Origin: Bacteroidota bacterium
GTDB lineage: Bacteria; Bacteroidota; Bacteroidia; Cytophagales; Cytophagaceae
Assembly (NCBI GenBank): GCA_023391415.1
Contig: JAEWAY010000022.1
Coordinates: 238,605 to 302,604 of the forward strand
Direction of reading: 5' to 3'
DNA length: 64,000 nucleotides
In this document: positions 17,293-25,807 of the stretch, piece by piece
How positions within the stretch are numbered: the stretch's first letter is position 1
How the letters are laid out: each line of letters begins with the position of its first letter
Position numbers and translations under genes: made by a program
Notes under the pieces: generated by a model
Seen by the model: the letters and a program-made list of their open reading frames with translations, nothing else
The model's database searches: none
What the model was told of the DNA's origin: nothing

Positions 17293-18062
17293 GATCCCTT
17301 TTCCCGCTCTTTTTGTATATACAGGTCACGTAGTTTGGCGTATTTCAGAAAACTGGCGTAGCTGTTTATCATGGAGACGACGATGCCGTAATATCCGTCA
17401 AGAAAGCCTCTTTTAATGATATAGTCTCGCGTAAAGCGAATCATCGGACTAAAGAGAACATAAGCGGAACTTACTTTTTTGTTTTTTTGGAATAGGTCTT
17501 CCGCTCCAAGGCTCGAGTAATAGTTGATTTTCCGTATATGCTGTTCGACGCTGTAGAAGGAATAGTGTAATATGTCCGCTTTTATGGATCCAATGTCCGC
17601 TTCCGGAGCCATGATGAGTTTTTCATGAGGATTGGGTCCCCCCCAGCGGCCTTTTCTCCGGTCCCAGAGTCTTAGTTTACTATCCGGATACCAGCCGCAG
17701 TGTCTTATCCACGCGCCGCAATAGTTGGTGAGTCGGTTTACATAATAACCGTCACGTGTCCATGATGACTTTATTTCCCTGATTTTACCGGATAATTCTT
17801 CCGAGAGCGCTTCGTCTGCGTCCAGAGACAAGATATAGTCATAGGACGCCTGATCAATCGCGTAGTTTTTTTGTCCACTGTAGTCATCAAAGGAACGCTG
17901 AAAAAAACGGGCACCCGCTTCGCGGCATAGAGTTTCCGTTTTGTCTGTCGAAAAAGAATCGACGACAATGATCTCGTCCGCGACGGAACGGGCCGATTCC
18001 AGGCACCGGCTAATATTTCTTTCCTCATTGTATGTGATGATGACGACAGAAAGTTTAATCAT
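17289..18062 (-). CDS. Family 2 glycosyltransferase (WaaE/KdtX-like, LPS core)
   Basis: A 257-residue GT-A fold enzyme. LSVVIITYNEERNISRCLES is the N-terminal nucleotide-binding strand, IIVVDSFSTDKT the next, and the metal-binding acidic motif is in YILSLDADEAL near residue 95. HEKLIM and the basic C-terminal half match WaaE/KdtX-type enzymes that add sugars to the lipopolysaccharide core. The start overlaps the end of the O-antigen ligase-like gene by 8 bases, so both are one operon acting on surface glycans at the inner membrane. The exact sugar is not readable. Confidence 0.9.
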   Translation of the reverse strand: MIKLSVVIITYNEERNISRCLESARSVADEIIVVDSFSTDKTETLCREAGARFFQRSFDDYSGQKNYAIDQASYDYILSLDADEALSEELSGKIREIKSSWTRDGYYVNRLTNYCGAWIRHCGWYPDSKLRLWDRRKGRWGGPNPHEKLIMAPEADIGSIKADILHYSFYSVEQHIRKINYYSSLGAEDLFQKNKKVSSAYVLFSPMIRFTRDYIIKRGFLDGYYGIVVSMINSYASFLKYAKLRDLYIQKEREKGS

Positions 18063-19284
18063 GGTCTTTTAAATAAAGTAATGGAAGAAAGATAAAGGTT
18101 AACGCGAAAATATTTCCCGTTTGTGTTTCCATCGTGGCTTCAAAGAGGAAAGAAACAGTAAGAATGAGGTAATGTACGCGTAGCAGGGGAAATTGTCCCG
18201 ACGCTTTCGCGAACAGCGGATAGTAAAAGCAGATCAGGAAAACAATAAGGCCTATGATACCGGTAGCGCTTAATAAATAGATGAACTGGTTGTGCGGTGT
18301 CAGGGTTCCGACTCCATTGTCGATAATTTCCGGAAAATGACGTTCATAGGTCTTGTCTACTTCATCGCGCAGGTTGGCCGCTCCGCTTCCTGTCCAGGGG
18401 TATTCTTTGATAATCTCCCAGGCTACCTGGTAAGAGACGACTCTGCCAGCCATCGAATAATGCGCTCCGCTTCCCTTTACGTTGATCCGCTTCAGATCTT
18501 CCAGTGTATTTCTGACTTTGTTGCCGAAAGTAGGTATGAAGAAATAGGACAACGTGGGTATCAGGATTAAAACGGCACTGATGACGATTAGTAGTTTATA
18601 GCGTTTGTAGCGAATAGAAAGCCATAGAGCGCTTAGAAAAATTCCCGCGTATAAGGTGAGTAAGCCGCTGCGAACCGATAGGACATGGGCGTAAATAAAC
18701 AGAAAAATGGCGCACCCGATCAACAAAGGCTTCTCCCAGGCGTATCGGAATATGAATTTTTCTTTGTACAGATACAGGCATATAAAGAAAGCGAAGGCTA
18801 TAAGAAGACTGAACCGGACATGGTTTATAGGGGTGGGCATTACTTTGGAATGTACATAAGAAGCTACAATCGCGTCGAAATGCAAGGCGAGGTTGATCAG
18901 TGTGCCAAAAGCGCAAAGCGCGCATAAGAGTACAAAAAAGCCATAGAGGCTATGTAATTGGCGCCGTGTGATAGCTGGTAGCAGGGCCATGGCGAAGGGG
19001 AGGATGAAGTAGGGAAGGTAAAAAATCAGTTGAGCCTCGAGCGTATGGGGAGTATCTGTCCGGATCAGGAGCAGGTTCGCGAGGTACATCGGATAGATGA
19101 GTGAAGGAATCAGGAAATACTTTTTTGTGTAGAGCTCCTTGTAATGTTTTATTTGGGTGAGTCCCGCGAATAATAACAGGCCCAGGCCTATTCCTGGTAA
19201 AGCTCTGAAAATTTCAAAAGTAAATATGCCCGCGATGAGGCAGATGAGTCCCGCGAGGGTAAATTTTGATATTGTTGTTGGCAT
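18055..19284 (-). CDS. O-antigen ligase/polymerase family membrane protein (Wzy_C type)
   Basis: A 409-residue protein with around 11 hydrophobic segments. The large periplasmic loop region contains GRVVSYQVAWEIIKEYPWTG, GSGAANLRDEV and the motif TPHNQFIYLLSATGIIGL, which is typical of the O-antigen ligase WaaL and Wzy polymerases. It probably joins or polymerises lipid-linked glycans on the periplasmic face. The downstream overlapping glycosyltransferase supports this. WaaL and Wzy cannot be separated from sequence alone. Confidence 0.88.
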   Translation of the reverse strand: MPTTISKFTLAGLICLIAGIFTFEIFRALPGIGLGLLLFAGLTQIKHYKELYTKKYFLIPSLIYPMYLANLLLIRTDTPHTLEAQLIFYLPYFILPFAMALLPAITRRQLHSLYGFFVLLCALCAFGTLINLALHFDAIVASYVHSKVMPTPINHVRFSLLIAFAFFICLYLYKEKFIFRYAWEKPLLIGCAIFLFIYAHVLSVRSGLLTLYAGIFLSALWLSIRYKRYKLLIVISAVLILIPTLSYFFIPTFGNKVRNTLEDLKRINVKGSGAHYSMAGRVVSYQVAWEIIKEYPWTGSGAANLRDEVDKTYERHFPEIIDNGVGTLTPHNQFIYLLSATGIIGLIVFLICFYYPLFAKASGQFPLLRVHYLILTVSFLFEATMETQTGNIFALTFIFLPLLYLKDHD

Positions 19285-19470
19285 TCAATTCAGTAGAAAA
19301 TGTACAAGCGCCCCGTGTACCGCGAAATTACTTTTATTTAATGGGAATTGAAAACGGGCGTGGCCATAGGTGGAAGTACGCGTATTATTAAGTAGATTTT
19401 TTTAAAAAGCGGGGGCTGGTATTTTATCGGATCACGGGAATTATATAGTTCGGCCCATACGAAGTCTTTT

Positions 19471-20019
19471 TTATTTCTTGTTTCTCCGAAAATAAAAGGA
19501 GCAGCCTAATCCTACGAGCGCTCCGAAAAAATGGCTTTCCCAACTTACGTACGCTTCCCCCGGAAAGATCCCATAGATAATCCCGCCATATAAGGCCGCC
19601 ATGGTAAGGGAAATGACTATGGACATAAAGTCTTTGCGGAAAAAACCGATAAAAAACAGAAAAAAGGCTATTCCATATACCACGCCACTGGCTCCGATAT
19701 GAATCGATGGTCGGGCGAAGATCCATACGAGAATATTGGTACCTATATAACTAAGGAAAAATATGCGATCGGCCGCTCTTGGATAAAAGAAGTACATCGT
19801 CGTGCCGAGAATCAGAATAGGAAAGGTATTGCTTACCAGATGCAAGGGGCTGCCATGCAGCAGAGGCGCGCATAGTATTCCCAGCAGACCGATTTCCGTC
19901 CGGGGAAAAATTCCTAGAAAAGCCCAATTGGGCAAATAATAAATCCGCGCTATGTATACCGCCCACATGAGCGCTACGAAGAGCAACGGTTTTTTTACGC
20001 TTTTGAGTATATGATTCAA
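19471..20019 (-). CDS. Rhomboid family intramembrane serine protease
   Basis: A small 182-residue rhomboid with six membrane segments. The catalytic serine is Ser111 in GASGVVYG, the catalytic histidine His163 in SWESHFFGALVG, and the oxyanion-site motif H60-x-x-x-N64 is in HLVSN. The family tends to cut single-pass membrane proteins; the substrate here is unknown. It lies 3 bases after the purU stop on the same strand, so it is probably co-transcribed with purU without an obvious functional link. The 186-base stretch between it and the O-antigen ligase gene holds nothing I recognise. Confidence 0.92.
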   Translation of the reverse strand: MNHILKSVKKPLLFVALMWAVYIARIYYLPNWAFLGIFPRTEIGLLGILCAPLLHGSPLHLVSNTFPILILGTTMYFFYPRAADRIFFLSYIGTNILVWIFARPSIHIGASGVVYGIAFFLFFIGFFRKDFMSIVISLTMAALYGGIIYGIFPGEAYVSWESHFFGALVGLGCSFYFRRNKK

Positions 20020-20022
20020 GTT

Positions 20023-20859
20023 CTAGTCAAAAATTATCGTTTTATTGCCACTCACAAAAACCCGCTCTTCCAAAACAAGTTTAAGCGCTTTGGCCAGCAC
20101 GATCTTTTCTACGTCTCGTCCCTGCTGGGCCATATCGGAAGCGCTGTTTGAATGAGCTACAGGAATCACGCTCTGGGCGATAATCGGCCCTTCGTCAAGA
20201 TTCTCATTTACAAAATGAGCGGTAGCGCCAATAATCTTAACTCCTCTCCGGTACGCTTGTTCATAAGGCCGCGCTCCGATAAAGGCTGGTAGGAACGAAT
20301 GGTGTATATTGATAACGCGGTTTGGGTACCGTTCGGTAAATGATGGATTTAGAATCCGCATATACTTCGCTAGTACCAGATACTCGGGATTGTAACGATC
20401 TATCGCTTGTATCAATTCTTCCTCATGTTCATGGCGGTCTTTGCCTTCATGGCTTATGTATTCGTATTTTACCGAAAAACGCTCGCAAAGATCTCTCAGG
20501 GAGTCATAGTTGCTGATCACCGCCGCGATATTGGCGTCCAGGTCATTGGAGTAGTGGCGTAGCAACAAGTCGCCCAGGCAGTGGCTCTCTTTAGTAGCCA
20601 GAATCACAATGTCCTTCTTTCGTCTCTTGGTGAGCTGTATAAAGGCTCCTTCGGGAAGTAGCCGGGCTATTTCTTCCCGTACCATATCCACATCAATTTC
20701 ACCGGAAAACTCCGTTCGCATATAGAAGCTCCCCATTTCCTTTTCTACAAACTCCCCGTTGCCGATGATATTCAGGTCGTATTTTAGCAATACCCCGGTT
20801 ACGGCGTGAATAAGACCTTTACGGTCTTTGCAGGCTATCAGCAAAATATAAGGTTCCAT
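20023..20859 (-). CDS. purU: Formyltetrahydrofolate deformylase
   Basis: Hydrolyses 10-formyl-THF to formate and THF, balancing one-carbon pools and supplying formate for PurT-type purine synthesis. Residues 1-80 form an ACT domain (LLIACKDRKGLIHAVTGVL). The formyltransferase domain carries the catalytic set: Asn and His in NIHHSFLPAFIGA near residues 193-205, and Asp in the ENLDEGPIIAQ segment. The 278-residue length is typical. It is divergent from radA across 100 bases and is followed at 3 bases by the rhomboid gene. Confidence 0.95.
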   Translation of the reverse strand: MEPYILLIACKDRKGLIHAVTGVLLKYDLNIIGNGEFVEKEMGSFYMRTEFSGEIDVDMVREEIARLLPEGAFIQLTKRRKKDIVILATKESHCLGDLLLRHYSNDLDANIAAVISNYDSLRDLCERFSVKYEYISHEGKDRHEHEEELIQAIDRYNPEYLVLAKYMRILNPSFTERYPNRVINIHHSFLPAFIGARPYEQAYRRGVKIIGATAHFVNENLDEGPIIAQSVIPVAHSNSASDMAQQGRDVEKIVLAKALKLVLEERVFVSGNKTIIFD

Positions 20860-20959
20860 GCCGCGAGTTTACAAAGATTACGCGATTTACTGAGAGATTA
20901 TTTCTAATTTGGATTCCTATTTAATATCCGATCCGGGAAACTCCTAAAAAAATAGTAGT

Positions 20960-22333
20960 ATGGCCAAAGTCAAAAGCAGTTTTTTCTGTCAGAATTGTGG
21001 CGCTCAGTCTCCTAAATGGCTGGGTAAGTGTCCGTCCTGTAACGAGTGGAATACTTATGTGGAAGAGATTGTCGCCAAGTCGGAAGAGAAAGGCGGTTGG
21101 CGTACGGGTAGCTCCAGTAGGCAGGTCGCTACAAAGCCATTGGCGCTCAGTAAAATAAACTATACGGGCGAAGAGCGTGTCGTAACGCGGGATCGGGAGC
21201 TGAACAGGGTACTTGGGGGGGGCATAGTGCCCGGATCGCTTATCCTCATTGGCGGGGAGCCAGGTATAGGAAAATCTACGCTGATGCTACAGATCGCGCT
21301 CGATCTTCATCAGCAAAAGGTACTCTACGTATCGGGAGAGGAAAGCGACCAGCAGATCAAGATGCGCGCGGAACGTATCGGTATCAAAAGCGATACATGC
21401 TTTATACTGACTGAAACAGGTACCCAGAATATATTTAAGCAGGTAGAACTGCTGGAGCCGGATATTCTTATCATCGATTCGATACAAACCCTGCAAAGCG
21501 CCTTTATAGAGTCTGGCGCCGGCAGTGTTTCCCAGGTCAGAGAATGTACGGCGGAACTTCTCAAATTCGCCAAGGAAAGCGGAACTCCCGTTTTCATTAT
21601 CGGGCATATTACCAAAGAAGGCGCCCTGGCCGGGCCCAAGGTATTGGAACACATGGTAGACACCGTACTGCAGTTTGAAGGTGATCGGCATATGACTTAC
21701 CGTATACTGCGGACTACTAAAAACCGTTTTGGTTCTACTTCCGAATTGGGTATATACGAGATGCGGGGATCGGGATTGAGACAGGTCAGCAATCCTTCCG
21801 AAATTCTGATTTCGCAGCGGGACGAGCAACTAAGCGGAATCGCCATTGGCGCCAGTCTGGAAGGCAACCGGCCCCTGCTCATCGAGATACAGTCGCTGGT
21901 AAGTACAGCCACTTATGGCACTCCGCAGCGGAGCAGTACCGGTTTTGATTCAAAGCGACTCAATATGTTACTTGCCGTTCTGGAAAAAAGAGTAGGTCTT
22001 AAGCTGAGTATCCAGGACGTATTTCTCAACATCGCCGGGGGACTGAAGATTGAAGATCCGGCCATTGACCTGGCTGTTTGCGTCTCTGTCGTCTCCAGCT
22101 ACGAAGACCGGCCTTTGCCGCATACCGTATGCTTCGCGGCCGAAGTCGGACTGGGCGGGGAGATCAGAGCGGTCAACCGGATCGAGAGCCGTATTTCGGA
22201 GGCCGAAAAATTAGGCTTCAAACAGATATTTATATCTCAATATAATAGTAAAGGATTAAATCTTGACGGATTCAAAATAAAAGTTACAGCGGTTAGTCGT
22301 CTGGACGAAGTTTTTAGGAAACTTTCTTCCTGA
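20960..22333 (+). CDS. radA: DNA repair protein RadA
   Basis: A RecA-like branch-migration ATPase used in recombinational repair. The N-terminal zinc finger has Cys10, Cys13, Cys24 and Cys27 (CQNCGAQSPKWLGKCPSC). The Walker A motif is GEPGIGKSTL near residue 99, the RadA-specific KNRFG motif is in RTTKNRFGSTSELG, and a Lon-protease-like P domain forms the last ~170 residues (VFLNIAGGLKIEDPAIDLAV). The 457-residue length is standard. A 21-base gap separates it from the DUF2179 gene, suggesting co-transcription. Confidence 0.97.
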   Translation: MAKVKSSFFCQNCGAQSPKWLGKCPSCNEWNTYVEEIVAKSEEKGGWRTGSSSRQVATKPLALSKINYTGEERVVTRDRELNRVLGGGIVPGSLILIGGEPGIGKSTLMLQIALDLHQQKVLYVSGEESDQQIKMRAERIGIKSDTCFILTETGTQNIFKQVELLEPDILIIDSIQTLQSAFIESGAGSVSQVRECTAELLKFAKESGTPVFIIGHITKEGALAGPKVLEHMVDTVLQFEGDRHMTYRILRTTKNRFGSTSELGIYEMRGSGLRQVSNPSEILISQRDEQLSGIAIGASLEGNRPLLIEIQSLVSTATYGTPQRSSTGFDSKRLNMLLAVLEKRVGLKLSIQDVFLNIAGGLKIEDPAIDLAVCVSVVSSYEDRPLPHTVCFAAEVGLGGEIRAVNRIESRISEAEKLGFKQIFISQYNSKGLNLDGFKIKVTAVSRLDEVFRKLSS

Positions 22334-22354
22334 AAACCGCGTTGAACAAGCATT

Positions 22355-22954
22355 ATGAAACTTCTACAGGAGCTTTACGGGCTTTATGAGGTATATCATT
22401 ATGCTCTGATACCCTTCTTTATATTCCTGGCCAGAGTCGTCGATGTCAGTATGTCTACCATACGAATTATGTTTGTCTGGGCGGGCAATAAATATTTCGC
22501 GACGTTGCTCGGGTTTTTCGAATCGCTGATCTGGATACTGGCGATCGGACAGATCATGCAGGATATTACCAACATAAGTTCTTATCTGGCCTACGCGGGA
22601 GGATTCGCGGCGGGTACTTTTACCGGCATGTGCATTGAGAGCAAGCTGGCTTATGGTAAGTCCATGATTCGGGTTATTACCAAGAATCCCGCCACTGAGC
22701 TTATCAATTATCTGAAGCTCCAGAATATGGGGGTTACTTCTGTAAAAGCCGAAGGACACTTCGGGCCGGTCCATGTCATCTATACCATACTCAATCGAAA
22801 ACAGGTGGACAGGATAATCGAAAAAATCCGATACTATAATCCCAACGCTTTTTATACGATCGAGAGTGTCCGGTTTGTAAGCGATACCGGCCATGGGATG
22901 AGTAAGCGCAATATGCGTTCGTTGCTCTTTCAGAACGCGTCGAAGAGAAAATAA
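22355..22954 (+). CDS. DUF2179/UPF0316 membrane protein (YebE-like)
   Basis: A 199-residue membrane protein with three N-terminal helices followed by a cytosolic DUF2179 domain. FIFLARVVDVSMSTIRIMFV is the typical first helix with polar residues, and GYFESLIW-like sequence (GFFESLIWILAIGQIM) follows. The cytosolic part (SVKAEGHFGPVHVIYTILNR) resembles the ligand-binding fold also found at the end of YitT proteins. Function is unknown in the family. It probably shares a transcript with radA. Confidence 0.88.
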   Translation: MKLLQELYGLYEVYHYALIPFFIFLARVVDVSMSTIRIMFVWAGNKYFATLLGFFESLIWILAIGQIMQDITNISSYLAYAGGFAAGTFTGMCIESKLAYGKSMIRVITKNPATELINYLKLQNMGVTSVKAEGHFGPVHVIYTILNRKQVDRIIEKIRYYNPNAFYTIESVRFVSDTGHGMSKRNMRSLLFQNASKRK

Positions 22955-22993
22955 AAAAACAGTAAAAAACTTTTAGCGAAGGCAATTAAAATC

Positions 22994-23368
22994 TCACCTA
23001 TAAATTTCTTCAAGTAAAATGATCAATGGGAAAATAATCAAAAGATAGATCGGAAAAGCGATACGATAGATTTTGCGCCATAATCGTACGCTCTCCACTT
23101 GCTCCCTAAACAACTTGGACTTGTAGTATTGGGGAAACCTCTCCGCGGATGGAATGGACGCGAACAAGTAAAAAACGACAAAAGGATGGAAGAAAGGATA
23201 CTCGACCCTGGATACCCTCACCTTTCCATTCTGGTCAATTTGCCTCTTATATACGGACATTTTATAGCATTCCCATATATACAGATTCAGGCTCAGCCAC
23301 AATAGCCCGAATGAGAAGAAAATCACAGGAAATATGACATCTCTGTATTCCAGCCATAACTGTTTCAT
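22994..23368 (-). CDS. Small two-helix membrane protein, unknown
   Basis: A 124-residue protein with an N-terminal helix (VIFPVIFFSFGLLWLSLNLYI), a charged middle and a C-terminal helix (AFPIYLLIIFPLIILLEEI). Both ends may therefore lie on one side of the inner membrane. I do not recognise a family. It is followed by no clear terminator and preceded on the same strand by the small lipoprotein gene 55 bases away. Confidence 0.6.
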   Translation of the reverse strand: MKQLWLEYRDVIFPVIFFSFGLLWLSLNLYIWECYKMSVYKRQIDQNGKVRVSRVEYPFFHPFVVFYLFASIPSAERFPQYYKSKLFREQVESVRLWRKIYRIAFPIYLLIIFPLIILLEEIYR

Positions 23369-23423
23369 CTTTTTTATATCAGGAGTATTTTCCTAAAAGC
23401 GGCAGTAGACTTTTTGGGGAACG

Positions 23424-23804
23424 CTATTTATCATTTGTATTTGTACCGGAAGAAGATTCAGGCTCTGTTTTTTGTATGGTGATTACACGTACCGCGGGTA
23501 TTGGACTACGTCCGCGTCCACAGTAAAAAGTATCAGTGGGAATATATGAAACCTGAACCCTGAGTTCGTCATGCAGGAAATCAACCGGAAGATTCTCAAC
23601 CCGGTAAAAAACCGAATCGATGTACAGCATATTGCCGCAGCCGTCCGCCTCGGCGGGTATTCCGACCAATACGATCGCCTCTGCTTGCAGGGTATCGCCC
23701 GAATGGAGGGTTTTGCAGGAAGCGGCCAATCCGATGACGCCATAAAGGGAAAGAAGGACTGCTCGGAGCAGCTTCCGGTTTGTATGACCAAGAATCCATT
23801 TCAT
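23424..23804 (-). CDS. Small putative lipoprotein, unknown
   Basis: About 126 residues with a type II signal: a basic start (MKWILGHTNRKLLR), a hydrophobic run and the lipobox LAASC, so the mature protein would begin at that cysteine. The rest is mostly beta-prone (LQAEAIVLVGIP, LRVQVSYIPTDTFYCG) and ends in a polar tail. An upstream ATG two codons earlier is also possible. No family is recognised; its two further cysteine pairs suggest disulfides. Confidence 0.65.
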   Translation of the reverse strand: MKWILGHTNRKLLRAVLLSLYGVIGLAASCKTLHSGDTLQAEAIVLVGIPAEADGCGNMLYIDSVFYRVENLPVDFLHDELRVQVSYIPTDTFYCGRGRSPIPAVRVITIQKTEPESSSGTNTNDK

Positions 23805-23810
23805 GAGCAA

Positions 23811-24281
23811 TATTTATTGAATTTAAGGCATTTGTCCATTCGCGCTTCCGGAGTTTTTTTTAATTGTTTTGGAAAATCCCCCGGATGCCATGAATTAGGT
23901 TTATATCGGACCGGATCGGACACGAAGAATGGAGGTTTCATTTTTTGATGCTGGGTTTTAATCGGCCCAAATATAATAAAACCCATGAAGGAGGTATCCC
24001 TCACAAGCGTTTTTCCATTCGGATTTCAAAAAGATCTGTGATTTTTTAGAAAATGTTGTTCATACGCCCTGCTGAGCATTCGCCAATCCGGAAAAGAAGA
24101 ACAGGGATTGTTTTATAGAAAATTAGCCGGTTCTTCAGGAAACTAAAGAGACAGATAATCAAATTGTTTATAAAAATGGCTAAAAACGGACGGATGGTTA
24201 TTGTATAACCTGTTCTAACAAAAAGACCTGATACCTATTTTAAGTAGTACCGGTAACTTATAAGCTGTTTTTAACCCTGAA
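23811..24281. other. Intergenic region upstream of the oxidoreductase gene
   Basis: About 470 bases between divergent genes. I see no credible coding frame, RNA gene or terminator. The part nearest the oxidoreductase is AT-rich and likely holds its promoter, but no exact TAnnTTTG box is seen. Confidence 0.5.
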
Positions 24282-25793
24282 ATGGAAAAATTTGACGTGT
24301 GCATTATCGGAGGCGGGCCCGCGGGGTACGCGGCCGCCATGCGGGCCATTGATCTCAACAGAAGAGTATTGCTGGTAGAGAAAGACCGGGTAGGAGGTAC
24401 AGGTCTTTACAATGGGGCCTTGTCGTCCAAGACCTTTTGGGAAGTTTCCAAAGATATCGCCAACGCCAGAAGACGGCTGGAACGATACAATGATAGAAAA
24501 CTCCATATTGGTTTTCGGGAAATACTTAATGATGTACGGGACGCCATTTTTTTTAGGAAGATCCAGTTGGAAACGCATCTTCTGCTTTTGCAACGCCGCT
24601 ATGGGGCGCTTATCACCTATGCCCGGGCTCAGGCTTTTATCAGAGAACCTCGATTGGTGGAGTTGCGCTACGCCGACAGGACTGAGCTTGTTGAAACGGA
24701 CTATATAATATTGGCTACAGGAAGCCGGCCGAGGAAGCTGCCTCATATCCCGATCGATGAAAAAACGATAGTGAGCAGCGATGGAATTGAGACTTTTAAA
24801 AATTTCCCCCGAAGTATGGTAATTCTGGGCGCGGGAGTGATTGGCTGCGAGTGGGCCACGATATTTTCCAACTTTGGCAATACGAAGGTTTTTCTGATTG
24901 ACAAAGCGGATCGAATATTGCCATTTGAGGACGAGGATATCTCGTTGAATATAGAGGCGAACCTGGAAGAGAGGGGCGTGACTATTCATCGCAATTCGAG
25001 CCTGGTACGTATGGAAATTAAGGATGGCCGGGTTGAATACGAGTTGAGTTATAAAGATGGGGGAAACGAGGTGTTTACCGTGGAAAAGGCGCTGGTATCC
25101 GTGGGGCGCGTGCCTAATGTGGAAAATCTCGGCCTCGAAAACCTCGGAATACAAAAAACGGATCAGGGAGCCATCGCCGCCAATGATACCCAAACCTCCG
25201 TGCCTAATATATATGCCGTAGGAGACTTGATTGGAGACTATTCCCTTGTGAGTGTAGGAGAGTTGGAAGGAAGGCACGCCATCGAAAAAATGTTTGGAAT
25301 CAAGAGTCAGCCTCTTTCTTATAATAATATATCCACTATCATGTTTTTAAACCCGGAAACGGCGGCGGTGGGCATGAACGAACAGGAGGCTCAACGAAGG
25401 GGAATCTGTTACAAGATGGTAAGTCTGGACTATAGCCTTATTCCCCGGGCGATCGCCATGAACAGCCCCCGGGGATTTTTTAAGATATTGGTATCGCATG
25501 ACGAGCACATGCGCGTTTTAGGAATGCGGGCGGTTGGCGAACACGCCAGCAGCGCTATTCAGGCGGTAGCCTTGCTCATTTCCATGAACAAGGGTATTGA
25601 CGAACTGGCGGAGCTTATTCATCCGCATCCTTCCATTATTGAGGGTATACAGGAATGTGTGCGTATGTTGAAAGGAAAGCCGATCCTGAAACCGGAAATT
25701 TTCAGGGATACGCTACGCTTCAAGGGGTGTGGACCCAACGGAGAAACGTATGATCTGAACTCGTTTACACCTGAAAATATACAAAACTTATAA
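24282..25793 (+). CDS. Class I pyridine nucleotide-disulfide-type oxidoreductase lacking the redox cysteines
   Basis: A 503-residue flavoprotein with the lipoamide dehydrogenase architecture. FAD-binding GGGPAGYAAAMRA is at residues 10-22, a second GSR motif in LATGSRPRKLPHI, NAD(P)-binding GAGVIGCEWATIFSNFG near residue 186, and the C-terminal dimerisation domain with HPHPSIIEGIQE (base and acid pair). The redox site normally reads GGTCLNVGCIPSK; here it is GGTGLYNGALSSK, so Cys41 and Cys46 are replaced by Gly and Ala. It therefore cannot act as a disulfide reductase of the usual type and may be closer to a transhydrogenase or quinone/other acceptor reductase. The gene stands alone between a long spacer and a convergent kinase gene. 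Confidence 0.85.
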   Translation: MEKFDVCIIGGGPAGYAAAMRAIDLNRRVLLVEKDRVGGTGLYNGALSSKTFWEVSKDIANARRRLERYNDRKLHIGFREILNDVRDAIFFRKIQLETHLLLLQRRYGALITYARAQAFIREPRLVELRYADRTELVETDYIILATGSRPRKLPHIPIDEKTIVSSDGIETFKNFPRSMVILGAGVIGCEWATIFSNFGNTKVFLIDKADRILPFEDEDISLNIEANLEERGVTIHRNSSLVRMEIKDGRVEYELSYKDGGNEVFTVEKALVSVGRVPNVENLGLENLGIQKTDQGAIAANDTQTSVPNIYAVGDLIGDYSLVSVGELEGRHAIEKMFGIKSQPLSYNNISTIMFLNPETAAVGMNEQEAQRRGICYKMVSLDYSLIPRAIAMNSPRGFFKILVSHDEHMRVLGMRAVGEHASSAIQAVALLISMNKGIDELAELIHPHPSIIEGIQECVRMLKGKPILKPEIFRDTLRFKGCGPNGETYDLNSFTPENIQNL

Positions 25794-25807
25794 ACAGCGC
25801 TTCTGAT

